From Clostridiales bacterium (GTDB lineage Bacteria > Bacillota > Clostridia > Saccharofermentanales > Saccharofermentanaceae), in the NCBI GenBank assembly GCA_017545245.1, contig JAFWPB010000047.1, forward strand, positions 1 through 60,778: 60,778 nt of DNA. The letters are read 5' to 3'. The number at the start of each line of letters is the position of its first letter. Within the stretch, counting starts at the first letter, position 1. A program made the position numbers and the translations under genes. The notes under the pieces were generated by a model. The model was given only the letters and a program-made list of their open reading frames with translations. It was not told where the DNA came from and ran no database searches. Shown here one piece after another: positions 42,613-51,935 of the stretch.

Positions 42613-44997
42613 ATGAAAAACCCATTGAGAAAACGCATCCTTAGAGAGATGTGTAAAGAATGGAAAAGGTATGTTGTCCTTACCATTCTTATGGTCTTTA
42701 TGATCGCGCTGGCCTCAGGTATCAGCGTAGGAAACGACAGCATGATGGCCGCTATTGAAGAATCTTATGAGAAATACAATATCGAGAACGGTCACTTTGA
42801 ACTGAAAGATAAAGCAACAGAAGATCTTCTGAAGGCCATGAGTTCGGATATTTCGATCTACGAGCAGTTCTATAAGGATTCTACGGAAGATCACGACCAG
42901 GACGGGAAAGCAGATTCCAGCATTCGTATCTTCAAGATCCGGAAAGAAGTGAATCGTGCCTGTGTTATGGAAGGTCGTCTTCCGGAAAGAAAGGGTGAGA
43001 TCGCCATCGACCGGAATCATGCCACCAACCGGAAAATCAAGGTAGGAGATATTATCAACATCGGTGAGGACCCGACGGAAGTAGTGGGACTGATCTCCTC
43101 CTCAGACTACAGCACGCTCTATAAGAAGAATTCTGACTTCATGTTCAACGCGGTAGACTTCGATATTGCAGTGGTAACTGAGGAAGCTTGGGAAGAGATC
43201 GATAGCAGCATCATCTATCAGTATGCATATAAGTACAACGATCCGCCGAAGGATGATTCCGAGGCCAAAGTACTGGGCGATAAGTTGATGGAGCGTCTGG
43301 CGGTGCTGGCAGCCACAGGTGGCTACACTGATGATAAAGAGAAGGCAGAAAGTGCCAAGAACGATTCGGCACTCCTGATGGAGATCCTGAAGAAGAAGGA
43401 AAGTATCAACGAGTTGAAGGACTTCGTTCCGGAGTATGCCAACCAGGCGATTCATTTCGCGCCGAACGATATGGGCGGAGACAAGGCCATGATCTCGGTG
43501 CTTGTATACATCTTCATAGGGGTGCTTGCCTTTATCTTCGCAATCACCACGAGTAATACCATCACGAATGAAGCTGCAGTCATCGGAACCTTGCGCGCCA
43601 CCGGGTATACTCGAGGCGAGATGCTCCGTCACTATATGCTTCTCCCGATCCTGGTCACACTCGTAGCGTCGGCTATCGGTAATGCACTCGGCTACACGAT
43701 CTTCAAAGATGCATCGGTAGACCTTTACTACAATTCGTATAGTCTCATGGGCTATGAGACCAGATGGAATGCAGATGCGTTCCTGGTTACGACGGTGCTT
43801 CCGATGGTGCTGATGTTCCTGGTAAATTTCATCGTGATCTACAGGAAGCTCCGTCTGTCTCCGCTTCGGTTCTTGCGTCGTGATCTGAGCACATCCAAGC
43901 GTAAGAAGGCGATGCGCCTTCCGTCCTGGCGATTCCTGAATCGTTTCCGTCTGCGCATACTGCTGAATAATCTAGGCGGATATATCGTTCTTTTCTGTGG
44001 AATCGCATTCGTTATGTTGCTTCTGGCTTTCTCTATCGGATTGCCGCAGACGCTGGATCACTATAAGTCGAACCTGGATGAGAACCTGATCTGTAATTAC
44101 CAGTACATCCTGAAGAACTATGAGGATGAGGAAGGTAAGGAAATCACGACCGGCGAAGAAAGCGCCGAGAAATACTGTGTAACTTCCCTCGAGACGATCG
44201 ATGGTGCCCACGTGGGAGAGGATATCTCTGTTTACGGGTACTCGGAAGGAAGCCGTTATGTGAAGATCAACGAGGAACTGAAGGAGAACGAGATCTGGAT
44301 CAGTTCTCCCTATCAGAAGAAGTTCTGTCTTGCCAAGGGCGACACGATCACGCTGAAGGAGAAGTATGAGGATACATCCTATACATTCATCATCGCAGGT
44401 ATTTACGACTACGACGGTGGACTATATGTTTTCCTGCCAAGGAACAACTTCAATCGGATCTTCGGTCTGGATGAGAAAGCATTTACCGGATTCTTCGCTC
44501 AGGAGGCGATCCACGATATCGATGCAGACATGATCTATAGCGTGGTGACACTGGAGGACATCATGAGCATCGCGACCCAGCTTGATCACTCCATGGGTGG
44601 CATGATGGACATGGTGGCGTGGGTCTGCCTGATCATGGCGATACTGATCATGTACCTTCTGACCAAGATCATCATCGAGAAGAATGCTACATCCATCTCC
44701 ATGATCAAGGTCCTGGGTTATGAGAACGGCGAGATCAACAGCCTCTATATCCTGCTGACTTCCATCGTTGTTGTCTTCAGCTCACTGGTCACTGCCGCGC
44801 TGGCGATCCTGGGTCTGGCCGGAGTGTTCCGGCTCTATATGGGATCTCTTAATGGATGGTTCGATATCTATATCAGCCCTCTTGGGATCCTGAAGATGAT
44901 CACTATTCTCATTGTATCGTATGCCATTGTTGCATTCTGCGATATGGTCCGAATCAAGAAGATCCCTCTGGCGGATGCGCTGAAGAACGTGGAGTAA
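42613..44997 (+). CDS. FtsX-family ABC permease
   Basis: 794 residues with about eight transmembrane helices. One is near the N-terminus (YVVLTILMVFMIALASGIS). A ~250-residue extracellular domain follows, then three or four helices (AMISVLVYIFIGVLAFIFAITTS onward), a second extracellular domain (~490-650) and a terminal FtsX unit of three helices ending in AIVAFCDMVRIKKIPLADALKN. Two FtsX domains in one chain and large outer loops match MacB/BceB-like exporters. Partner ATPase directly upstream. AAGGAG site overlaps the ATPase stop. Substrate unknown. Confidence 0.9.
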   Translation: MKNPLRKRILREMCKEWKRYVVLTILMVFMIALASGISVGNDSMMAAIEESYEKYNIENGHFELKDKATEDLLKAMSSDISIYEQFYKDSTEDHDQDGKADSSIRIFKIRKEVNRACVMEGRLPERKGEIAIDRNHATNRKIKVGDIINIGEDPTEVVGLISSSDYSTLYKKNSDFMFNAVDFDIAVVTEEAWEEIDSSIIYQYAYKYNDPPKDDSEAKVLGDKLMERLAVLAATGGYTDDKEKAESAKNDSALLMEILKKKESINELKDFVPEYANQAIHFAPNDMGGDKAMISVLVYIFIGVLAFIFAITTSNTITNEAAVIGTLRATGYTRGEMLRHYMLLPILVTLVASAIGNALGYTIFKDASVDLYYNSYSLMGYETRWNADAFLVTTVLPMVLMFLVNFIVIYRKLRLSPLRFLRRDLSTSKRKKAMRLPSWRFLNRFRLRILLNNLGGYIVLFCGIAFVMLLLAFSIGLPQTLDHYKSNLDENLICNYQYILKNYEDEEGKEITTGEESAEKYCVTSLETIDGAHVGEDISVYGYSEGSRYVKINEELKENEIWISSPYQKKFCLAKGDTITLKEKYEDTSYTFIIAGIYDYDGGLYVFLPRNNFNRIFGLDEKAFTGFFAQEAIHDIDADMIYSVVTLEDIMSIATQLDHSMGGMMDMVAWVCLIMAILIMYLLTKIIIEKNATSISMIKVLGYENGEINSLYILLTSIVVVFSSLVTAALAILGLAGVFRLYMGSLNGWFDIYISPLGILKMITILIVSYAIVAFCDMVRIKKIPLADALKNVE

Positions 44998-45042
44998 TAG
45001 CTGGAAACGCCGTAAGGCTTACAACATAATACCCTCCGTACA

Positions 45043-45125
45043 GACTGCCTCTTTTGTCTGCCGGGAATCCATGAAGGCTAAGCCTTTCAGTGGTTCGCTG
45101 GCGAACGAGGGGCAGTTCTTTTTTA
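45043..45125 (+). terminator. Branched terminator of the exporter operon
   Basis: Outer arms ACTGCC-TC (45044)/GA-GGGGCAGT (45107) enclose two small hairpins (AAGGCT/AGCCTT and TTCGC/GCGAA) and are followed by TCTTTTTT. Confidence 0.7.
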
Positions 45126-45188
45126 GTGTGCACGCGGTTAGTTAAGTCTAACTGTACGTTTTCGGATTCGAATAACCACTTCAGGACG

Positions 45189-45370
45189 AAAAGTCTGACA
45201 TCTGGTCTGATTCACCCCTTCCATCTGACCAATTATCAGACTTTTCGCTTAAAAGTCTGACATCTGGTCTGATTCACCCCCTCCATCTGACCAACTATCA
45301 GACTTTTCGCTTAAAAGTCTGACATCTGGTCTAATTCACCCCCTCCATCTGACCAAGTATCAGACTTTTG
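45189..45370. repeat. Tandem array A: three 62-bp hairpin units
   Basis: Units start at 45189, 45251 and 45313. Each is a 53-nt palindrome from AAGTCTGA to TCAGACTT (45191-45243, 45253-45305, 45315-45367) with an inner TGGTC/GACCA pairing, joined by TTCGCTTAA. Units differ at only a few positions, so the expansion is recent. Single relatives lie at 14-65 and 22970-23021. Confidence 0.9.
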
Positions 45371-45375
45371 CAGAG

Positions 45376-45622
45376 GATGAACGCGCGTCTGAATATGTGT
45401 CTGAATTGAAACAAAATCAGACGCATAATCAGACAAATGGAGCAAATGTCTGAATTCTTGTCTGAATTGAGGAAAAATCAGACGCATAATCAGACAAATG
45501 GAGCAAATGTCTGAATCCGCGTCTGAATCGAGGAAAAATCAGACGCATAATCAGACAAATGGAGCAAATGTCTGAATCCGCGTCTGAATCGAGGAAAAAT
45601 CAGACGCACATTCAGACAAATG
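45376..45622. repeat. Tandem array B: 61-bp hairpin units
   Basis: CAGACGCA recurs at 45418, 45479, 45540 and 45601 (period 61). Each unit forms a 46-nt palindrome: TCTGAAT..GCGTCTGA pairs with TCAGACGC..AATCAGA. A constant CAAATGGAGCAAATG linker follows. The TCTGA/TCAGA core relates it to array A. It ends ~125 nt before the recJ start. Confidence 0.9.
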
Positions 45623-45747
45623 AAGCTATCAGTGAGACGCCCCCGAAACTTTCAGGCATTGATCAACTTTTGGAACTTGGCAGAGAACAGCTATTCATCT
45701 GCCTTAAGAATGATAAAATAGTTGTAGTAAATGATGGGGGTAATGTC

Positions 45748-47955
45748 ATGATCCTTCTTGAGAAAAAGTGGCGGCTGCCGGAGAGCCTGGAAAACAGGGG
45801 CGTGGGCGCGTCAGATACGAATATCCCGGATGGGGGGACGACGATTGCGTCTTCGGCGCTGGTCGGTCGGCTTCTTCAGGCGCGGGGAATCACCTCGCAG
45901 GAAGAGGTCCAGGCGTTTCTGGCTCGGGACGCGAAGGAGTGGCACGACCCTTTTCTCATGAACGACATGGATACCGCGGTGGAGCGGATCCTTGCCGCGC
46001 TTCAAAATAAAGAGAAGATCCTGATCTGCGGCGACTATGACGCGGACGGCGTAACTTCGACTGCGATCCTCATGTCCTTTTTCAGAAAGCTCGGTGCGGA
46101 GGTCACGTATGTGATCCCGGACAGAATGACCGAGGGGTATGGCGTGTCGTCGACGCTGATCGATAGGATTCAGGCAGAATCCCCGAATCTCGTGATCACG
46201 GTCGATTGCGGTATCGCAAATTACGAGGAGATCGATGATCTGATGCAGAGTGGGACCGATGTGATCGTGACGGATCATCATGAGGTAAAAGAACTGCTGC
46301 CGCCGGCTTTGGCGGTCGTTGACTGTAAAAGAACTGACAACACCTACCCATTTGAGCATCTGTGCGGTGCGGGCGTGGCGCTGAAACTTGTCGCAGCACT
46401 TTGCGGAAAACTGAGTGAAGCGTCAGGCATGCCAGCCGGAATGCCGACCGTTCAAAAAGACGATTGGCGCGAATATATCGATATTGCCGCCCTGGGCACG
46501 ATTGCGGACGTGGTGAGCCTGACTGGCGAGAACAGGGATATCGTGAAAAACGGAATCGTGATGTTGAATAAGATGTCACGGCCGGGACTTGCGGCGTTGC
46601 TTTCGCTGATCCGGGAAATGAATGGCAAAGCAGCACAGAACCTCTCGGCAACCGATATCGCTTTTCAGGTCGTTCCGAAGATCAATGCGTGCGGAAGATT
46701 AGGAGACGCGGCGAGAGCCGTGGAACTGCTTCTTACTGACGATCCTTCCATGGCAAAAGAACTGTCGGGCATCATGATCGAAGAAAACACCCGCCGCCAG
46801 GAGATGGAGCAGACGATCGTGGACGAAGCCGTGAAAAAGATTGAGTCTTCGCCGGAGATCCTCCATTCCCTCAAAAATGATTCCATGCCGATCGTCATCT
46901 CCGGCGAAAACTGGCATGCGGGCATCCTCGGTATTGTCGCCAGCCGTCTGGTGGAAAGATACCAGCACTCGGCGCTGGTCTTCAGTACCGATCCGGGAAG
47001 ACCCGGAGTACTTAAGGGAAGCTGCCGTACAGCCGGCGATTTCCCGATACTCGAATGCCTCAAATACTGCGGTGACAGCGTGCAGCAGTTTGGCGGACAC
47101 CAACGCGCGGCAGGCGTCAGCGTAGAAGAAAGCAAATTCGAAGAATTCCAACACAAGGTAAGTGCTTTTGCCGAAGAAAGAAATAACGAAAATGACGTAA
47201 GGTTCCTGCTTGTTGACAGCGAACTGGACACCAGCGAGATCACACTCGAAAGCGCCGAAGAACTACGCGCACTCGAGCCTTTTGGAGAAGGAAACAGGGA
47301 ACCGGTGTTTCTGGTACGTAAAGTCAAGATCGTCAACAGCGCGCTGGTCGGAAACGGAAAACACCTGAAACTCCAGCTCCAGCTCAACGATGAGAAAAAA
47401 CAGGTCGTCGACGCCATTGCTTTTAGTGTCGGCGATGTTGCGGAAATGTACGTGCCGGGTACGACGGTGGACGTGCTGGTGCGGCTTCTGGTGAATTCGT
47501 GGAATGGCGTGGACAGCCTGAAACTGCAGGTCGTGGACATGCATCACGTAGAGACAGGCAAAACGCTGTGGGACAAGCCGCAGGTGCTGGAAAACCTGTA
47601 TCGCAACAAACTGCCGCTCAAGCAGATCCAGATCCTGGCCAAGTGCGGAAGGGTGGAGGACCTGCTCCCGAACGGCGAAGAAATGGGCGTTCTTTACCGC
47701 TTCCTTCGGGCGACGTTCCGGGAAGAAGTGAATATGGTCGACCTGAAGCTTCTCGCGAGACTTCTCACCGGGCACTTCAAAAAGCCTTTTCACGCATTTA
47801 AGATTGCACGAGCATTGGACATGTTCGCAGAAGCAGGGCTTCTCGAGCTGGTACGGATCAGCGATGAGAGGATATGTTTTTCCTTGCTATCTGTGAAAAG
47901 CAAAGTTAAACTAGAGGATACAGAAACATATCGTACTCTTTATGGGGGGAACTGA
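45748..47955 (+). CDS. recJ: Single-stranded-DNA exonuclease RecJ
   Basis: About 735 residues. DHH phosphoesterase motifs: CGDYDADGVTSTA, ITVDCGIANYEE, VTDHHEVKE (D176, H177, H178) and GTIADVVSL. DHHA1 follows with VISGENWHAGILGIVASRL and FGGHQRAAG. An OB-type and C-terminal extension (~590-735) is present, as in longer Bacillota RecJ. It degrades ssDNA 5' to 3' in recombination and repair. ATG 45748 has GGGGG ~8 nt upstream. AAGTGCTTTT at 47160 lies inside. relA follows at once. Confidence 0.95.
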   Translation: MILLEKKWRLPESLENRGVGASDTNIPDGGTTIASSALVGRLLQARGITSQEEVQAFLARDAKEWHDPFLMNDMDTAVERILAALQNKEKILICGDYDADGVTSTAILMSFFRKLGAEVTYVIPDRMTEGYGVSSTLIDRIQAESPNLVITVDCGIANYEEIDDLMQSGTDVIVTDHHEVKELLPPALAVVDCKRTDNTYPFEHLCGAGVALKLVAALCGKLSEASGMPAGMPTVQKDDWREYIDIAALGTIADVVSLTGENRDIVKNGIVMLNKMSRPGLAALLSLIREMNGKAAQNLSATDIAFQVVPKINACGRLGDAARAVELLLTDDPSMAKELSGIMIEENTRRQEMEQTIVDEAVKKIESSPEILHSLKNDSMPIVISGENWHAGILGIVASRLVERYQHSALVFSTDPGRPGVLKGSCRTAGDFPILECLKYCGDSVQQFGGHQRAAGVSVEESKFEEFQHKVSAFAEERNNENDVRFLLVDSELDTSEITLESAEELRALEPFGEGNREPVFLVRKVKIVNSALVGNGKHLKLQLQLNDEKKQVVDAIAFSVGDVAEMYVPGTTVDVLVRLLVNSWNGVDSLKLQVVDMHHVETGKTLWDKPQVLENLYRNKLPLKQIQILAKCGRVEDLLPNGEEMGVLYRFLRATFREEVNMVDLKLLARLLTGHFKKPFHAFKIARALDMFAEAGLLELVRISDERICFSLLSVKSKVKLEDTETYRTLYGGN

Positions 47956-47962
47956 CGATTAC

Positions 47963-50395
47963 ATGAGTGGCGACAAGAAGAAAATTGAAGAAATCACACC
48001 GGAGGACGAGGCGTTTTTCGATGACCTGAGAGACGAGACCTTCCCGGAGGATATCGCACCGGACATTCTGGACATGCTGGATGAGGTATTGTCGAGATAC
48101 AAATCCTATTCGGAAAAAGATGAATCGGACCGCATCCAGCGCGCGTTCGTGTTTGCTTATAAAGCCCATAGTTCCCAGAAGAGAAAGAGCGGTGAACCGT
48201 ACATCATCCATCCGATCGCGACGGCACAGATCCTGACGGAGCTGGAAGTCGATACGGATTCCCTGGTGGCATCGCTCCTGCACGATACGGTGGAAGACAC
48301 GGCGGTGACCGTGGACCTGATCCGCGAAGTATTCGGCGACAACGTGGCACTTCTTGTAGACGGCGTAACCAAACTCGGCCGTATCCCATATTCCTCGAAG
48401 GAAGAGCAGCAGGCGGAGAATATGAGAAAGATGTTCCTCGCAATGGCGAAGGATATCCGAGTGATCCTGATCAAGCTTGCGGACCGCCTCCACAACATGC
48501 GTACCATGAAGCACCAGAATCCGGAGAGACAGCGTGAGATCTCCCTTGAAACGAGAGATATTTATGCACCGCTCGCCCATCGTCTTGGTATCTACAAGAT
48601 CAAGTGGGAACTGGAAGACCTCTGCTTGCGTTATACCGATCCGGATGCATATTACGAACTCGTCGGCGCGATTTCGCAGAAGCGTTCCGAGCGTGAAAAG
48701 TTCCTGGAGAACGTGGTCAGTGAAATGTCCGAGCGTATCTCGAAGATGGGCATCCATGCCGAGATCGAAGGCAGACCGAAGCACTTCTACAGTATCTATA
48801 ACAAAATGAAGAACCAGGATAAACACCTGGATCAGATCTACGATATTTTCGCATGCCGCATTATCGTGGACACGGTGTCCGACTGTTATGCGGTCCTCGG
48901 ACTTGTACACGAGATGTACTATCCGATGCCGGGCCGCTTCAAGGACTATATTGCCATGCCGAAACCGAACATGTACCAGTCGCTCCATACGACGGTCATC
49001 GGAAAAGAAGGTATTCCTTTCGAAGTGCAGATCCGCACACTTGCGATGCACAGAACGGCGGAATATGGTATCGCCGCGCACTGGAAGTACAAAGAAAACG
49101 GCAACTCCAACGGTGGCGGGAAGAACACGTCTTTCGACATGAAACTTTCCTGGCTCCGTCAGATCCTGGACTGGCAGGGTGAGTCCAAGGATGCAAACGA
49201 ATATCTGGATGCCCTGAAGACCGGATTGGTTGAAGACGAAGTATTCGTATTCACACCGAAGGGCGACGTTATCTCGCTGCCTCTGCATTCCTGCCCGATC
49301 GATCTGGCGTATACGATCCACAGTGGTATTGGAAACAGAATGTACGGCGCGAAGGTCAACGGCCGTCTCGTGCCACTGGCGACAGAACTCCAGAATGGTG
49401 ATATCGTAGAGATCCTTACCTCGGATCAGGTAAAAGGACCTTCGCGTGACTGGGCGAAGATCGTTAAGACAAGTGCCGCAAAATCCAAGATCAACGCCTT
49501 CTTTAAGAAGGAAACGCGTGAAGCGAATATCGTGATCGGAAAAGAAGCGGTGGAGCGTGAGATCAAGAAGATCGGTTTCACAACGCAGCAGCTTTTGAAG
49601 AAAGAACACATGGAGACTGTACTTCGCAAGTTTACGCAGAATACGGTCGATGACCTCTATGCGGCGATCGGTTATGGTCTTCTAACTGCACATAAAGTGG
49701 TGGGCCGTCTCCGTGACGATTACATCCGCTCGCTCTCCGAGGAAGAACGCTTCGAACTCGGTTACCGTGTGACGTCGGCAGGCCAGGTGGTCTACCAGCC
49801 CATGGCGAAAGAGCTTTTTGATGAGAAGAATATTACGTCTACGCCAAATGCATTGATCGCGAGTTCGCAGGAGTCGAGCCATGTCGGTGCGAAGTCCGAA
49901 AAGAGCGGAAGTGCAGATACAGGCGTTGTGGTAACGGGAATCGACAATTGCCTCGTGCACCTGTCCCAGTGTTGTCATCCGCTTCCGGGCGATGAGATCA
50001 TCGGGTATATCACGCGCGGCAATGGCGTGGGCATCCATAGGAAAGACTGCAGCAATATCCGCAATATCGTGGCTAATGCGACCGCTTCGGTAAAAGCGGC
50101 GGAGCGTGCGTCGCGCTTGATCGAGGTGTACTGGAAAGACAGACCGAACCCGAAGATGAGTTATCTTGCCGAGTTTACGGTCATCGCTTTGGATCGAAGC
50201 CATCTTCTTGCTGACATTTCTAATGCCATTGCGGAAGAACATGTTCAGATCACATCCGGCTCGATGTCTGCGATGAAAGATGTAACAGCCCGTTTTACGA
50301 TGACGGTGGAAGTAAAGAGTCAGGCACAGCTCGACCGTGTGATCGGGCGCATTAAGGCGATACACGATGTTATTGAGGTGATAAAGGGAAAGTAG
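47963..50395 (+). CDS. relA: Bifunctional (p)ppGpp synthetase/hydrolase
   Basis: About 810 residues with the full RelA/SpoT order. HD hydrolase domain with HDTVED (H107, D108, E111, D112). Synthetase domain (KMGIHAEIEGRPKHFYSIYNKM, FACRIIVDTVSDCYAVLG). TGS domain (VFTPKGDVISLPLHSCPIDLAYTIHSGIG). Zinc-finger/conserved-cysteine region (CCHPLPGDEIIGYITRGNGVGIHRKDC) and a C-terminal ACT domain. It makes and degrades the stringent-response alarmone. ATG 47963 is preferred; an in-frame ATG at 47942 overlaps recJ without a ribosome binding site. Confidence 0.96.
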   Translation: MSGDKKKIEEITPEDEAFFDDLRDETFPEDIAPDILDMLDEVLSRYKSYSEKDESDRIQRAFVFAYKAHSSQKRKSGEPYIIHPIATAQILTELEVDTDSLVASLLHDTVEDTAVTVDLIREVFGDNVALLVDGVTKLGRIPYSSKEEQQAENMRKMFLAMAKDIRVILIKLADRLHNMRTMKHQNPERQREISLETRDIYAPLAHRLGIYKIKWELEDLCLRYTDPDAYYELVGAISQKRSEREKFLENVVSEMSERISKMGIHAEIEGRPKHFYSIYNKMKNQDKHLDQIYDIFACRIIVDTVSDCYAVLGLVHEMYYPMPGRFKDYIAMPKPNMYQSLHTTVIGKEGIPFEVQIRTLAMHRTAEYGIAAHWKYKENGNSNGGGKNTSFDMKLSWLRQILDWQGESKDANEYLDALKTGLVEDEVFVFTPKGDVISLPLHSCPIDLAYTIHSGIGNRMYGAKVNGRLVPLATELQNGDIVEILTSDQVKGPSRDWAKIVKTSAAKSKINAFFKKETREANIVIGKEAVEREIKKIGFTTQQLLKKEHMETVLRKFTQNTVDDLYAAIGYGLLTAHKVVGRLRDDYIRSLSEEERFELGYRVTSAGQVVYQPMAKELFDEKNITSTPNALIASSQESSHVGAKSEKSGSADTGVVVTGIDNCLVHLSQCCHPLPGDEIIGYITRGNGVGIHRKDCSNIRNIVANATASVKAAERASRLIEVYWKDRPNPKMSYLAEFTVIALDRSHLLADISNAIAEEHVQITSGSMSAMKDVTARFTMTVEVKSQAQLDRVIGRIKAIHDVIEVIKGK

Positions 50396-50407
50396 AGGTA
50401 CAGGAAG

Positions 50408-51829
50408 ATGTCCATCAAGCGCGTGGCGAGTCTTGGCTTGGTAGCAGCGTTATGCTTCACGTTCGCGGCATGTAAAAATACAAAGGAAACGAAAAGCGAG
50501 CTCCGCCGTGTCCGGAAACCGGATGCCGTCTTTGAGACGAAATCGGAGAGCCGGAACGGGGCGCTCGTGCACGTGAGCAAACTCAGCGAGATCACCGACA
50601 AACAGCTTAAGACACTAAAAGAAGCGGCGGAGAGTGTTTTTGAAGATAATGTAGCAAGGAACCTGCCTTCGAATGTCAGCCTGGATGAGTGCAGATATGT
50701 CGGAAACATCATTCAGAACGCTTCTTCGCCGGAATACGAAGGATGGGACTATGTCTATATGGTCTTTCAGGTGCAGGTCACCGATAAGAGCGGCACAGAA
50801 CCGGTCGTGCGCCATTTCTTCTGGACAGTCGGATACAGTGATGTGTATTTGGACGGCACGGTCGATACCGGCATAGCAACCGGGTACGGCACATCCGTAT
50901 GTTTCTCGGACTGGTCGATTAATGGATTTAGGACCTTCGATACAATGAAAGAGGAGATGTTCACCAATTTTGCCGGCGCGAAATTTGAAGTGAATGTGGA
51001 TGAAAGCTTGTTTATGCCGGAAATCGGTCCGGCTGAGGATACGACGAGGCAAAGAGTGGCGACCAAAGAGGAAGTCACTCCTGTCCAGATCAAACTTTTG
51101 AATGAGGAAGCAAGAGTATTTTTTGATTACGAGCAGGAATTGAAGTCAGACTTTGTTGTCGTTGAACAGTTCAAATACATCGGCCTGATCGTAGTCAGTA
51201 ATTCGTATGGTGAGAATAATGTGTACATGTGTTACCAGGTGCGGGTGATGGATCACAACCAGGAGTCGCCCAAGGCGGAGGAGTTTTACTGGTGCGATGG
51301 TTTCCCGAATGTATACACAAATGGTGAGGTCGATCCATCCACAGTCAATTCGCCGGATAAAGAAACGCTTGCCTTTTCAGGCTGGAGCGTCAATGGTTTT
51401 TCCTCGGTGGAAGATATGAAAAAATCAATCATCGCGTATTGGAGGGATTCCGTCGGTGTGACTTTCAGTGACGGAATCGACACGAGTCTTCTCAATCCAG
51501 GCGGCACGACGAAAAAGGACGTTGCTATCGTGGTTGGAAGTAACGACGGTTTCGTGTTCCCTTCAAGTGACAAAGAACTGATCCCGAAAGAGAATATCCA
51601 GAAACTGAGTGATGGCGAACTTCGCGCCGCTATCAACGAGATCTGGGCCCGCCACGGGTACATCTTCCGCAATAAGGAAATACTCGATAAATACCACCAG
51701 TTCAGCTGGTACGAAGAAAAGGTTCCCGCCGATGAGTGGGACAAAAATGGTGAGGATCATTACCTCAACGAGATTGAACAACAGAATATCAAAAACCTCG
51801 TAGATGAGAGGGACAAGAGAGGAGGCTGA
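50408..51829 (+). CDS. Lipoprotein with duplicated domain and YARHG motif
   Basis: 473 residues. Signal peptide with lipobox-like TFAAC (Cys about 22). Two homologous domains follow, about 60-190 (ITDKQLKTLKEAAESVF, YVYMVFQVQVTDKSGTEPVVRHFFW, FSDWSINGF) and 230-345 (VTPVQIKLLNEEARVFF, NVYMCYQVRVMDH, FSGWSVNGF). A C-terminal YARHG domain (ELRAAINEIWARHGYIF, YEEKVPADEWD) closes it. YARHG domains are extracellular and often wall-linked, of unknown activity. The same duplicated domain is in the next gene. It starts 12 nt after relA; its stop lies in the terminator loop. Confidence 0.8.
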   Translation: MSIKRVASLGLVAALCFTFAACKNTKETKSELRRVRKPDAVFETKSESRNGALVHVSKLSEITDKQLKTLKEAAESVFEDNVARNLPSNVSLDECRYVGNIIQNASSPEYEGWDYVYMVFQVQVTDKSGTEPVVRHFFWTVGYSDVYLDGTVDTGIATGYGTSVCFSDWSINGFRTFDTMKEEMFTNFAGAKFEVNVDESLFMPEIGPAEDTTRQRVATKEEVTPVQIKLLNEEARVFFDYEQELKSDFVVVEQFKYIGLIVVSNSYGENNVYMCYQVRVMDHNQESPKAEEFYWCDGFPNVYTNGEVDPSTVNSPDKETLAFSGWSVNGFSSVEDMKKSIIAYWRDSVGVTFSDGIDTSLLNPGGTTKKDVAIVVGSNDGFVFPSSDKELIPKENIQKLSDGELRAAINEIWARHGYIFRNKEILDKYHQFSWYEEKVPADEWDKNGEDHYLNEIEQQNIKNLVDERDKRGG

Positions 51830-51843
51830 GTCCTCCTCTTTTT
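51817..51843 (+). terminator. Terminator overlapping the stop codon
   Basis: GAGGAGG/CCTCCTC stem, loop CTGAGT containing the stop codon, then TTTTTAT. Confidence 0.9.
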
Positions 51844-51882
51844 ATGACAATTCTGTTAGGAATTCTTCACTCTCTTTCATAC

Positions 51883-51888
51883 TATAAT
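51883..51888 (+). promoter_or_regulatory. -10 box upstream of the 51936 gene
   Basis: TATAAT in CATACTATAATGG, ~48 nt before the ATG. The -35 region is poor. Confidence 0.4.
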
Positions 51889-51935
51889 GGACTTGGGAAA
51901 AAGACATCTGGGCAACAATCGAGAGGGAAAAGAAT

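Larger units (their letters stand above)
44998..45747. other. Gene-free region with two tandem hairpin arrays
   Basis: Holds the exporter terminator (45043-45125), array A (45189-45370), array B (45376-45622) and the recJ leader. An ORF opens at 45559 inside array B and runs into recJ, but there is no ribosome binding site for it and its codons are repeat-derived. Confidence 0.8.

Noticed and set aside
45376..45622. CRISPR array upstream of recJ
   Set aside because: The units are nearly identical along their full length, so there are no unique spacers; no cas genes.
45559..45747. N-terminal extension of RecJ into array B
   Set aside because: No ribosome binding site, repeat-derived residues, and RecJ homology begins after ATG 45748.
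47906..49609. 567-codon ORF antisense to relA
   Set aside because: Mirror of a strongly conserved gene in a GC-balanced region; no ribosome binding site or recognisable domain.
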